Shown here: positions 48,138 through 59,950 of the stretch, piece by piece
Numbering within the stretch: position 1 is the first letter of the stretch
How the letters are laid out: every line of letters starts with the position of its first letter
Source: Straminergon stramineum
Taxonomy: Eukaryota; Streptophyta; Bryopsida; Hypnales; Calliergonaceae
DNA: 64,000 bases
Reading direction: 5' to 3'
Assembly: GCA_963920665.1 (NCBI GenBank)
Contig: OY987270.1
Location: 15,588,019 to 15,652,018, forward strand
The notes under the pieces: generated by a model
The model's database searches: none
Seen by the model: only the letters and a program-made list of their open reading frames with translations
Told to the model about the DNA's origin: nothing
Program-made: the position numbers and the translations under genes

Positions 48138-51100
48138 ATGGCAGGTCAAGGGTTTTTCCAAGATATTGTGGATGGTGATACATACAAATACTACGCTGAT
48201 GGAGAGTGGAAGGTGTCTGCTTCTGGGAAGTCGGTGGGCGTTGTCAATCCTTCCACATTGGAGACGCAATATAAAGTGCAAGGTTTGAGCTTATTCCATT
48301 AGAAGAAAACTGGGGACATTTTCGTCCTTGAGCGGAAGCATTCTGTTCTTCAGTCGTAGTTGACAATGATTCATGTGAAAATATGCCTAACACTTGTCGT
48401 CAAGGTTCAAAGTTTGAGCCAGCAAGGTGCAATTCTTCTTGCCTTAAGTACATCATACAAAACAGTAATTTTCTAAGAATCATCCAATAGTGAATATAGA
48501 GAATTAGGAGTCTTGGAGCCAAATGACTATGGAATTTCTGATAAGGCGGGTACTCTCGTGTCGTTTTGAGCAACAAGCATGGAACTTTTTTTTTTTCAAG
48601 CGAAATGACATTGGATCCCATCTAATCACCATTGACGAGAAAAAGATCGTTGATGCTCATAAGCAACGTACTTGGGTTTCTCAATGTTGGTTTACGGTTG
48701 TATTTTTAAAAATTTGGTTTGTGCTGTTTGTAGCCTGCAACCAGGATGAGGTGAACAAGGCAATCGAAAGTGCTCACGCTGCTCAACGAGTGTGGGCTAA
48801 GACCCCCTTGTGGAAGCGAGCTGAAACCCTTCACAGATTTGCCGGCATCCTCAAGGACCAGAAAAATGCCATTGCTGAAGCTCTGGTGAAGGAGATTGCC
48901 AAGCCCCAGAAGGATTCTGTCACAGAGGTGGAAAAAATGGCCAATTTACACAGAAATCTTAGTTGAATTTTGGTTTGAGACTTGAAAATTTCCAGCTTAT
49001 GTTGCGCTTGCTTATCGATGAATTTTTGTTTTTGTTTTTGTTTTTTTCTTCAACTTATGTTGTTAATTTGGCAATTATTGTAGGTTGTACGATCTGGTGA
49101 CCTTATCTCATATGCTGCAGAGGAGGGCATTCGAATCTTGGCTGAGGGCAAGTTCTTGGTGTCGGACAGCTTCCCAGGAAATGGCAGAAGTAAATTTTGC
49201 CTTGCATCAAAGGTGCAAAACTTTCTTCACCTTGGATCAAAGATTTTCTTGTGAACTTTCCTTCAGTTTCATGGGACTGACTTTACTTTTCGCCCCACTC
49301 ACTGAGGAGCCTTTTTCGAGTGAAAATTTGTCCTATTTTCAAGATTTTGTCCACTGAACCTGTAAGAGATTCAATGTAAAAATTACTAACGAATTTTAGA
49401 TACTTAAAAGGAGATTATCATGTTTGTTAAAATTTCTATTATGGAAATACTTGATGTATGAACTGGAAAATATATGCACTATACACCAAATGCAGAGAAG
49501 TTTGAGGGGGGTTTAGGGTACCGTAGTTTTAAGGGCAGGTTTGACACATGCTCTTCTCTTTGTCAAAGAAGTTGACACATCACATAAATTTCACCTATGA
49601 AAAAGTCAATGTGGAATAAAAATTCATTTTGATGGGACCTGGCAATGGTGTTTTATTATTGTACTAAAAATGTTTCATGACTGCCTGTAGATTCCACTCG
49701 GTGTGGTACTTTGCATTCCCCCATTCAACTACCCAGTCAACTTGGCAGTGTCCAAGATCGCTCCAGCTCTAATTACAGGCAATGCTGTCATTTTGAAGCC
49801 TCCTACCCAGGTATACTGCAGTCTGCTCACGATCAAAACTCTATACGGCATATTTTCAATTTTTAGTTGATCCAAATCCCAAATTATTACATCCTCCATC
49901 TCATCCATAAAACATGATGAGTTTGCTTAAAATTTTGTCCAAATCACTTGATTTGTTTCTTGGTTCAAGCACAAGTCAAAATATTACTTACACGTCACCT
50001 TACATTTTTCAATTTCAGGGTGCGGTGTCGGCCTTGCACATGGTGCATTGCCTTCACATGGCTGGGTTCCCGAAAGGTTTAGTTGCTGCAATCACAGGAA
50101 AGGGTTCTGAGATTGGAGATTTTCTCACCATGCACCCGGGAGTCAATTGCATAAGGTACAGAACTCTTACTCGATTTTCTGTGCATCAGATTTTCATTTT
50201 AAAACATGATCATATTCATAAGAACTGAGTGATTTCAACAAAGTTGATACAATTGGAAATGGGATCTCAAAGTGGAATCAAAGTGGTTTGAGACTCAATC
50301 ATCTGAAATTCAATATCTAAAGCCGTACTAGATTTCCGTGCTCCAATGATGCTTCAGATGGGCAACTGCAAGTTTTAATTTTCTGGTCATTTTGAAAGTT
50401 CTAATTTTCAGCAATTGAATGCACACCAAAAATTCACCAAAATAATCAGTATGAGGTCAATCTAACTAAAATTTAAATGATGTTGGTTTCAGTTTCACAG
50501 GTGGTGATACTGGTATTGCCATCTCAAAGAAAGCTGGGATGATCCCACTTCAGATGGAGCTGGGAGGCAAGGATTGCTGCATTGTCCTTGAAGATGCTGA
50601 TCTTGAACTGGCTGCTAATAATGTCATCAAGGGCGGATTCTCCTTCAGGTTCGTGACTTATTTTAAACACAAGCCACATGAGTTTCTCTAGTAATAAAAC
50701 ATATAGCCTTCGAGAACTCGGAGACTCAATAAGATTATTAGACACAATGCAAAATCGACTTGAACATCTAGATCGATACTTCTGGTTGACCCAAGGACTT
50801 ACTTTGGAAAAAGGGTTTCACGCTAATCCTCTGGACATGACCGTCTCTTTTAGGCTAAAGCAGGATCTTTAGATTTCAGAGATCTGCATCTTTTTTAAAG
50901 TACAAAAGAGGACAGTGGTTATAACAACAGCTGCTTCCCCTTATTTCAAACCGCAAACTTTCCTATTATGGTCACAATGAGAGAAATAGGAGAGGGTTCT
51001 GGATTATAGTCTTCTTCTAATTCAGCCTCCGAGAGAGTGACAAATTTGCCTCAAAACTTGGACTTGGCTGTGCGGTTTCTAAGGTTTGAGATTTTGTGGA

Positions 51101-52598
51101 ATTTTGTATCGCAGTGGTCAAAGGTGCACGGCCATCAAGGTGATTTGTGTCATGGAGTCAGTGGCAGAAGAGCTGGTGAAAAAGATTAATGAGAAGATCA
51201 CGAAGCTCAAAGTTGGAATGCCTGAAGACAACTGCGATATCACTCCCGTAGTTAGCCAGTCGTCAGCGAACTTCATTCAGGGTCTTGTGGAGGATGCGAA
51301 GGCAAAGAAGGCCACGTTCCATCAAGTAATTTCCATCTTCAAAGTCCTTCGTGATTTTTGTTTTTAAAGTGAAGTCTCCTTTTTTTTGATGGAGAAATCA
51401 GCTGAGATTGAGGGTCACCGTACATAATATTCTTGAAACTTCTACATAATACTCGGAGTACAATAGAAGAACAATTTGTCTGTATAATTCAATTTTGTTT
51501 TCTTTCTTCTCATGCCACAGATGCTTCCATCTTGAAATCAATGGGGACCTAGTTGGCAGAATGTGCAAGACTGTTATCTTGTGAAGAAGTTCAACTCTTT
51601 GTTTGCCCTTCGGATGCTGACACTGAAACTTGTTGAATGTTTATGCAGGAATGGAAGAGAGAAAACAACTTAATATGGCCAATCCTCATTGACCACGTGA
51701 CACCGGACATGAGAATTGCGTGGGAGGAGCCCTTTGGACCAATCATCCCTGTCCTCCGAATCAAGACCGTGGACGAAGGCATTTACCACTGCAATGCAAA
51801 CAACTTCGCACTTCAGGTACGATCGACTCCAAAGAATTTCTCGAAAGCTCTCAAAGCCCAACAGAAACAGACATATATTGTACAACCTCAAAACTAAGTG
51901 CCTGCTAACAATCCCATAGTTTTAGTAATCAATCCTCCACAATTAATTTTCTCTAATTGCACATTCGTAAAGAACACCTCATTCTGATTGGATAAATCTG
52001 ATTGGACAACCTTCCACATGCCAAGTTGTAAGCACATATCAGAGTGCATTGAGAAGCTCATTTGTCCTCAAGGGAAGTGCAATTAGAGAGGTCAGGATGC
52101 GAAATTATGAACGATCCTCCAGTTGTTGTGAACGATCCTTTAGTTCTCGTGAATAATCCTCCAGATGTTGTTGTGAACAATCCTACAGTTCTTGACTGTG
52201 AACAATCTTCGAGTTTTTCTGATCAAACCTGCAGTTTTGGTGAACAATTCTTCAGTTGTTGCGAAACATCGGTCCTTGGGTTCTTACGAACAATGATCCC
52301 CCTGTTGCTTTGTTGAGAAGGACTGCCATCCCCCAGCGAGTGACAATGTGCTTTGCTGACTTTCCAGGGCTGCGTCTTCACCAGAGACATCAACAAGGCC
52401 ATTTTGGTCAGCAATGCAATGGAGAGCGGAACCATTCAAATCAACGCAGCTCCTGCTCGAGGACCGGACCACTTCCCCTTCCAGGGCTTGCGAGACAGCG
52501 GCATTGGCTCCCAGGGAGTCACCAACAGCATCCACATGATGACCAAGACCAAGAGCACGGTCATCAACTTGCCGACGGAATCCTACACCATGGGCTAG
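48138..52598 (+). CDS. GAPN: NADP-dependent non-phosphorylating glyceraldehyde-3-phosphate dehydrogenase
   Basis: Nine exons give 496 aa: 48138-48282, 48734-48927, 49084-49212, 49691-49810, 50019-50155, 50493-50648, 51115-51325, 51649-51816 and 52368-52598. All introns are GT-AG. The enzyme (ALDH11 family, cytosolic) oxidises glyceraldehyde-3-phosphate directly to 3-phosphoglycerate and makes NADPH, bypassing a glycolytic ATP step. The catalytic Cys298 lies in SGQRCTA and the general base Glu264 in [30 protein letters not shown] and EEPFGPI are ALDH11 signatures, and the C-terminus ends SYTMG. Length equals that of Arabidopsis GAPN as I remember it. Substitutions are conservative and no lesion is seen. 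The ATG at 48138 gives the expected MAGQGFF start; the frame is open further upstream but without ATG. Confidence 0.97.
52109..52265 (+). repeat. Imperfect tandem repeat in GAPN intron 8
   Basis: Units of about 21-25 bp begin 'gaacgatcct' or 'gaacaatcct' followed by 'ccagttgttgt'-like sequence. About six to seven degenerate units are present, with changes in both length and sequence. The repeat lies wholly inside intron 8, and its open frame (52062-52316) is a by-product. Confidence 0.7.
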
Positions 52599-53690
52599 AT
52601 GGGGCGAAGTTCATTATTCATTTCTTAGATTTAAAAAGAAATCATCATACCAAGCCCAGACACTCACTCGTAAACAGACAGACGAGCTTGCCGACTGAAG
52701 AAGAAGAATGGAACTTGTAGTTTCAATTGGCTTGAATTACAACTTGAAAGGAGAAGAAGAGAATTCCATAGAACAGCTTAGATTAGTTGGATGTTAAAGA
52801 AGATCTCAATGGCGGGAGGGGCAGCATCCTGTGTCAAAGGGAAATTGCACGTCGACAATGTGCGTGCTTACGTAATAATTTGAATTATATTGATCTCTCT
52901 AAACGATCAATCAAATTGGTTATTGTAAAACCATCTGATCTCGTTCCTTCGCTTGCTTCCATCTCACAAGTGCTTCGACAACCGTTTTCTCAGTCTCTTC
53001 TGCTGGAAATTCTTCTCTTGTGCGCAGTAGTCTAAGATTCATTTGCACGTATTCTTATTGAAGCAAGAACTGGAGTTCGGTTACCCTTTCTTCCATCTGA
53101 AGTTTGGGATTGCGCCTTCTTCTTTGGGTAAAACAGCACCCTTTCATTTCGTGCAGGGAAAAACAGAGTGCTATGAGATCTCCCACTTTGAGATGCCCTC
53201 TTGAAGAGGATGCTGTAATTTTTTAACGTTCCGCTGGCAAAGATACGGAGTAGAAAATTTGAAGGTCAGTGGTTGCACTGAAAAGCGTATGAATAAGCAT
53301 CTTGACATGATTTTTATTATTAAATTGTGTTACTTTTTGTTGAGTCCTGTTGACAATTCAACAAGAATTCTTAATTCTTTAAGCATTTATTCTTTAACAC
53401 TGAATGAACATACTATGTTTCAATTGGTTGTGCTATTTATAGGTGTACCTAAATCTAACTCTAAGATCTCATGTTCAGAAGGTCTACATTTTAAGTAAGA
53501 ATCCGTATAAATTGGAATACCAATCAGGTCAATATTAAGGGTAGTTAACTTATGACGTAAAACTCAACTACTCTTCTTGAATGGCAGCCTTCTTATCGGT
53601 TAACTTAGCAAGTTTGGTATTTCCAGTGTTTGACAGCATTGCCTTCACGGCATGAACCACTTGGAGAATATTGTTCTCTTTTATTATCAT
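52599..53690. other. Downstream of GAPN, no gene recognised
   Basis: The first 200-300 bp are probably the GAPN 3' untranslated region. Further on there are short open frames (52787-53035 and 53259-53498) with no recognisable product. No repeats were identified apart from the start of the duplication listed next. Confidence 0.4.
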
Positions 53691-53692
53691 CA

Positions 53693-54690
53693 GGTGATGC
53701 AGCTGGAGGCAGATTCAAAAGCACTGTTCACAGTAGTTGTAGAAACAAGTTTGAAGGTATACACACCTTAAAAACGTCTGAATAAGCATCAATCTGTGCC
53801 AATGTTTGGGATTTTCTTAAAGTTTTACCAGCTATTTTCCTTCAATTCCCCGGTTGAACCGTTTTTTTCACTGTATTTTACTCTGAATAGAAATTTTATA
53901 GATTTTTTCACCAGTTTTTAGTGATGTTTTTAAATTGCAACAGGGTTTTTTTTCCCAATTCCACTAGCTAACAATGCACTAATAGTGGTTCTCTCTAAAC
54001 AATTGACTGTCCATGCTTCACAAGATTACATTGTCTAATTTTTTCTTGGATCTTGTTGGTAGGTTTGAAAGGAGACTCTACATTCTCAACTTTGTCTTTT
54101 CTTAGACACCATATGAAATAAAGAATGATTTCACAAAACTATTGGTTGTAGATTATCCAAAATCAACCTCTTGGCTCTCATTTTATCATTAGGTGATGCA
54201 ACTAAAGACAAATTCAAAAGTATTGTTCATTGTTTGTAGAAACAGTTCTTTAGAAACAATTCTTTAGATAAATACATCCAATGAACTTCTCAATAAGCAT
54301 TAGTTTGTGCTAGCTTTCATAACATTTTTTGAGTTTTACTAGCTATTTTCCTTTAATTTCCATATTGAACCATTTTTTCATATACCAAGTCCATTTTTTT
54401 CTCTAAATAGAAATTTGATAGATTTTTCATGGGATTTTTTGCAATGTTTTCAAATTGCAAAAGTTTCTTTTTCCCTAATTCCACTAGCTAACAATGTACT
54501 AACTAGAGTTTCTCCCTAAACATTTGTATATGAATGCTTCACAAGAATAAATTGTCTAAATTATTGTTGGATCTTGTTGGTAGGTTTAAAAAGAGATTTA
54601 AAATTCTTGTAGCCTTTGTTTTTAAGACTCTATATGAAATATATTATGATTTTACAAAAGTGATGGTTGTAGGTGTATCCAAAATCAAAT
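53693..54690 (+). repeat. Tandem duplication of a 0.5-kb unit
   Basis: Sequence from about 53693 recurs from about 54192, an offset of 499 bp. Paired anchors are 'ggtgatgcagctggaggc' with 'ggtgatgcaactaaagac', then 'aataagcat', 'agctattttcctt', 'aaatagaaatttt' and 'gcttcacaagat/aat'. Divergence is substantial, so the duplication is old. The middle of each unit is the segment also found upstream of DJ-1 at 15407-15600. Confidence 0.75.
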
Positions 54691-54949
54691 TCTTGGCTGT
54701 CATGTTCATGGTTGGTATTTCATACAATAACCTAGATGGGAGGTTATATCAACATAGTTGAAATTAGGTATATAATACTTTAAAAAATTCTAAATTTTAG
54801 CTCAAGTTTTGTCTTCTCATCGTGAATTTTTTTGTTCATTTCCTCATTTTTCATAGATTTCCAAGTGTTGATTCCTTCACTTCACCGCCACCATTCGTTT
54901 AGTTTCAACTTTCAACTACAATCAATATCATCAATAGGCACTCTGGCTA

Positions 54950-55324
54950 AGGTAGCCAACCCATTTTTAGTCACCCCCCATTTTGATATTATAGGGAGCT
55001 CCGTTTCTTTGGAGATAGAGATGAATAGTGAGGAGTTATGTTGTAGTTGCCAATGCAATTGTTGCACATTTTGATTGGTTGCAAGACTCTCAATATTGCA
55101 ACCAACCCGTGGTTGGAAATAATTAGGAAATCTTGTATGACTAGTATAGATCGAACAAAATTTTCAACTTAAAAATTCATACTAATTATGTTTTGAGAAA
55201 TAAAATTCTGAAAAATTATGGCATCCTTCCAAACTCTATTTTTGTACACTGGAAAATTTCCCCACACGAGAAACTCGCTCTCCAGATACGCATAATTGAG
55301 TGGTTGGAAATGGGTCGGCTACCT
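54950..55324 (+). mobile_element. Family B inverted-repeat element, copy B2
   Basis: This 375-bp copy has left end AGGTAGCCAACCCATTTTTA and right end AGGTAGCCGACCCATTTCCA on the minus strand. TA is outside each (54948-54949 and 55325-55326). The interior contains 'gttgcaagactctcaatattgcaaccaaccc', in the opposite orientation to that segment in B1 and B3, and the 'ttccccacacgagaaa' type segment. No coding region. Confidence 0.85.
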
Positions 55325-55326
55325 TA

Positions 55327-56639
55327 CATTCCAAAATTTGCACGACAAAAGGAAGCCAAAAGCTGAGCCAGGGGAGTTGATATGGTAGGTGCATCAACGA
55401 GGATCGATCTAGATACGATGACTAGGATTAAAGAGCTCGAACATAATTGTAAATACCGCAAATGGATTGGGGTCATAACTAGTCTCACTGCAGCAACTGA
55501 ATGCTGTGTTCCGCAATGTCAATAGCAAAAATGTCAATGCTGACGATGAATAGTCTATTACATTCGAGTTGTGAACGAAAGTCACGTGACCCAAATTCCG
55601 TTTCAATTACTTCCAAAAACAAAAATTCAAGTGACCAAAGTTTTGTCGTTGAGAGCATTCCAAAACCAGAAACCTGACACATCGGGCCTTTGCCAGCTGA
55701 AACTTGAATGACAAGAGCAAATGAAGTAGCTGCACCTGCCCGAGTCCACAATGCGGATGAGATTGTATACAAGTGGCATTAGCAACTGTAAGTGCTAACT
55801 TACAGCCTTCAAAAAATCACTTAAGTTTTTGATAGGAATTGAGAGGCTTCCGATTTCATTCATTCTCTTTTCCAGCCAGATTTTTTACTACAATCCCAGT
55901 TTTGCCGATCTCCAGAGAACAGCACTCTCTGCTGCAACAGTTTGTGATTTGACATTTAGCAATCAGAATATAATAGGACCCAATCGAATTGCCTATATAA
56001 GCTATAAGCTATTCACTTGGCTGGCCTCAATCTTTCTAAGCCATTGGGAAGAAAATATCAGTCTGAGCTTCCCCTCCCCATTTGCAACAACGTTTAGAAC
56101 CCAATCTAAACTACGAACTCAGGTACATTTTCACTTGGTGTCAGGAGTGGTGCTAACGAGAGTCTTAGGAATGAATTTCTAAGGTTTGGGCACATTTGGA
56201 ATTTTTTTTAGAATCACTTAAGTTTGCTAAGTTAGCACACTCATGTAACAATTTGTAAGTTAAATCAATTGTGAACATACCTGAATGTCTATTAATGCAA
56301 GGTGTGTGTACAATAGAAAAGAGGAAAAGTAATGAGAAAAGTAATCCTCAGGTAACCTTATTTCAAATCTTCCTAGTAGGACACTAATTCCCCTGCACAC
56401 CCCTGCACAGAGATAGAGCAAGAAGGAAAAGTCAGTTTCGGGGGGCTCTTGTTGAAATGATATTGATGGTTCATTGTAGACATTAAAAAAGTGACACTTG
56501 TTAAAAAAAAATGAACCAAATTGTGCATACCAAAACTAAGCTTAACTTAATTCCACAAAACTGAACTTGTAAGACATGGTATGAATATCTTTGCAGTATG
56601 AAATAGAATTTTTTGCAAATAAAAATACATTAAATTTCT
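55327..56639. other. Moderate-GC region, no gene assigned
   Basis: Open frames at 55485-55772 (minus) and 55829-56182 (plus) are the longest, and neither resembles a family I know. The minus-strand frame could be an isolated exon with a possible donor at CAG/GTTTCT near 55673, but no partner exons were found. No mobile-element termini are visible here. Confidence 0.4.
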
Positions 56640-56641
56640 TA

Positions 56642-57575
56642 AGGTAGCCAACCCATTTCCAACCACTTGAGCAATTATGCATATTGGGAGCAGAGTTTTT
56701 TTGAATGCATAATTTTTCCCATGTGCAAAAATAGAGTTTAGAAGGATTGCATATTTTTCCAGAATTTTATTACAAAAAATGTAATTACTAGGAATTTCTT
56801 AGTGGAAGATTCTCTTTGACTTGTAATGGTGGTATAGAGCTTTCTATTTGTGACCACACACTAATTGCAAAATCAACCAAGGGTTGGTTGCAATATTGAG
56901 AGCCTTGCAACCAATCATAATGTGACACAACTACTTCAGGAACTATGCCACAACTTCACAGAAAGAAAGCAGCCTACATAAGGTAAACCTGCCAATGACA
57001 GGCAAACCACCCATGACAGACACCTAGGAAATGACCCATTAGAGTCTTATAACAATCCATGACAGACTTTCTCAAATAAAGAAGATTAGGACTACATTAG
57101 GTTGGATACTGACTGAAATCAATGGCTTGGGTGATGGTGATGGAGTTATTAGTGTTTGTTTTAGGAACTTCTAGCTTTTCAGTGTAAATTCATCAAAGCA
57201 AGTGATTTTTTTAATTCTTCATGTTCTGGCTATGTTAGAAAATATTGTACCCATGTTAGGAAATATTTTGACTGCTTTAGGTGGTAGGATGGCCATCATG
57301 CATACACTTTTTGCTAGTTTTGGGATAGTCTATAGTGAGACTCTTTTGGGCCAATTGGTAATCACACTTCAAAAATTCATAAGAAATTCATACTTTGTCA
57401 GAAAAATAAAATTTCCATTGCTCTCTTCTTTTTTCACAGATGTCTTTGTATGGAAAAAAACTTTGAGTTTTTTTGCTAATTGTAACATGGCAAAACACTC
57501 ATTCTGCATATCATAGGCAGGTTTACCTTAATGCAAGGGGGGGGGGGGGAGTGATCAGAAATGGGTTGGCTACCT
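56642..57575 (+). mobile_element. Family B element (B3) interrupted by family A
   Basis: The outer element has left end AGGTAGCCAACCCATTTCCA and right end AGGTAGCCAACCCATTTCTG on the minus strand, flanked by TA (56640-56641 and 57576-57577). Its 934 bp shrink to 384 bp once the family A insertion at 56981-57528 and its TA are removed, the size of B1 and B2. A 13-G run at 57537-57549 lies in its right part. The A element is therefore the younger insertion. Confidence 0.9.
56981..57528 (+). mobile_element. Family A element nested inside B3
   Basis: This 548-bp copy has left end AGGTAAACCTGCCAATGACA and right end AGGTAAACCTGCCTATGATA on the minus strand, with TA on both sides (56979-56980 and 57529-57530). 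It carries the 21-bp internal duplication. Its ends are among the best preserved of the family, which suits a relatively recent insertion. Confidence 0.92.
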
Positions 57576-57579
57576 TAGT

Positions 57580-59950
57580 TTCAACGAAAATTACAAGATT
57601 CAAGACCTAAACTAAATCCCTTCTAGTGACACACGCTGTGATGGCAGAATTACATTATACTCTGTGACACTACATTCTCAGTCAGAATCTTCCATGTTGT
57701 GTACACATCTGATTGGACGAATTCCACATGTCAAGTCCTGAATTTACGTAAGCTTATGAGCCAGTAACTTACATTACATTCAGAACCGCGTTCGTTTAAT
57801 CATACGGCAGTGTCATTACAGACGGGTTACTGCGTTGCCAACTTGCTACAGTCAGATTAGTTAAGTTCGAGCAAGCAAACGCACCCAACTGGCAAGTGGC
57901 AAACTGGCAACCATGCACAAACTGAAGCAACCGGGGAAGCAACCCACCCTTCACCTGATCGATAAGTTAATTGATTACAATTTTTTTTTTGCATGAGCAA
58001 ACAAAACCAATTAATGAGCTTCCACTCCTGGCAACCATCAGATAAGTTAAAGACGTCAGCTTCTGTAACGGAGCAGATGTCGAAACTTCCGAGCCAGCTG
58101 ACCAACGCAAGCATGCACTGACTGTCAGCACAGAAGCTCAAGTGGTACACACGCCACTACGTTGCGCCAGCACCGTTGATGTCCACACGGATTCTCATGA
58201 CGTCCGCATACCATTCAATGTCGGTCTGGAGGACAGGCCAGGCATGGCCTGCAGCAGATTCTAAAATAGTTTACTAGATGTGACTGTACTTAGTAAGTCC
58301 TTCCAATTGCAGAAAATACTTGAAGGTAAGTGAGTCTGTTGTGGGCAAAATTGTATTAATGTTGAACATTTTAGAACTTGAATGTACACCACCATTAGAA
58401 TTTTGTCCACAATGGGCTTCGCTTGCTCCTATTTTGCCTACAATGAACTTCGAATTACTTTAAATGCACCACTACAACATGAAGTAACGGTTGCAACACA
58501 TCATATTTGATTTTGCAGCAATTTTGTAGCGGTTCAGCCTGTGGTTTGCCTTAAGAAACTCAATCATGGTCTATTGCAAACCATTGCAAAAGAGTTGCAA
58601 ACTTGTTGCAAAAGTCTTGGACATGGAATCAATTTACATCTGAAGCCTAAGTTGCAAAAATTATTGCAGTTGCAAATACATGTATAGTCCAATGTTGTAC
58701 TAAACCATCATTACAAAATTGCTGACCAGGAAAGGATGCAACCCTAGTACCAAGAAATTCAGTGGAAACTTATAAATTCTTGGCTGAATCGGTGCATTCT
58801 TCATTACTACAATTTCCCTTAAAAGTCTATCATCAAACACTTTTAATTGTTGGTGTCCATAGGACTGGGTTAATATTAATAGATCTCTAGCCATAGCATT
58901 CTTGAATGGGAAGGTAAAAGGGTCTTTCTACAATATCATTGTAACAAGAATATTTTCATGTTGCAGTTACCCGAAATACATGCACAAGCTTACATTCGAA
59001 GATGTTCTGCAGTGAAAAAAGCCATGCTTCCCCTGCCTTGAAGGCCAAGAATGTTTCGGCCATCATTGCAAATCCATTGCAAAAACTAATGCAATCTCAG
59101 CCTCCTGTTCTCAGCCTCCTATCTGCAACGCGGCTGGAACGGTAGGTGAATTTGTAGGGACCGATCATAGGCCATTACCATTGCAGAATTCAACCATCCT
59201 CTCAGTGCAAATTTAAGCTTAAGCTTACAATGAAGGAAGCTGCCATGGCGGAAGCTCCCCCTGAGGTCAGTTGTTTCGAGAGACACCCTGAAGAGTTAGC
59301 TCGGTGGTTGCTACGCTGTCAGCTGCATTCAATGCGGCAGTTATGAAACTGCACCTCGGAGCATCAATGCAGGCCGGCCCCAGGTGTCCCTTTGTCACGG
59401 CCTGAGACTGAATGTATAATTTCTCACCAGTCACCACGCAAATAGCCGACTTCAATTCAAGCTAGCTGAATCGGTTAATGCCCAACCGCTCAAGTTGCTC
59501 AGTATTTCAAACAGCTGCAGCTGACTTCGATCATTGCAAATATATTTCCAGGAGTGCATGTGTCCAGCACAAGCCCGCCCGCCTCGTGTCTGTACGTACT
59601 AGCCCTTCGAGAGTGAAGGAAAGGGTGCTTTAAGCTTATATAATTGCAGCTATATAAGCTCAGTACTTTCCCTGAGAAACTAGACTTGCTTTAGCCCTTG
59701 ACATACATGCAGTGATAAAATATACGTCTCATTAGGACTGCGTTACTGCAAATCATCCGTTGCGCTCCATTTGCGTGTCACGGTTCCTCCTGTACTAGGC
59801 TGTAGCTAGGTACACCAGAGTCGTGATCCATCGATAGTTTTACGAAAGTGGGTTGTGGCATTGAGAGAAAAGCTCTCACTAAGTTAGCTGGAAAGTCGTG
59901 GAAAGTTTTGTGAGGCCGGGATTTGGGAGTGTTGGTGTCTAGTTCTAGTG
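57580..59950 (+). promoter_or_regulatory. Upstream region of the peroxidase gene
   Basis: A GC-richer stretch with no supported coding region. TTGCAA and ATTGCAA hexamers are unusually frequent between about 58480 and 59110. The minus-strand frames at 57857-58150 and 58700-58894 have no family signature. A TATA-like sequence lies near 59651. Confidence 0.4.
59651..59658 (+). promoter_or_regulatory. Candidate TATA box of the peroxidase gene
   Basis: TATATAAG occurs 300 bp upstream of the start codon, with a second TATATAA-like sequence about 14 bp before it. A transcription start near 59685 would give a leader of about 265 nt. Position and match are plausible but unproven. Confidence 0.4.

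Noticed and set aside
55485..56182. Minus- and plus-strand frames as candidate genes or exons
   Set aside because: No family similarity and no additional exons. A single plausible donor is not enough.
58480..59110. Cluster of TTGCAA motifs as a regulatory array
   Set aside because: Spacing is irregular and the hexamer is a simple palindrome in AT-rich DNA. Enrichment could not be tested by eye.
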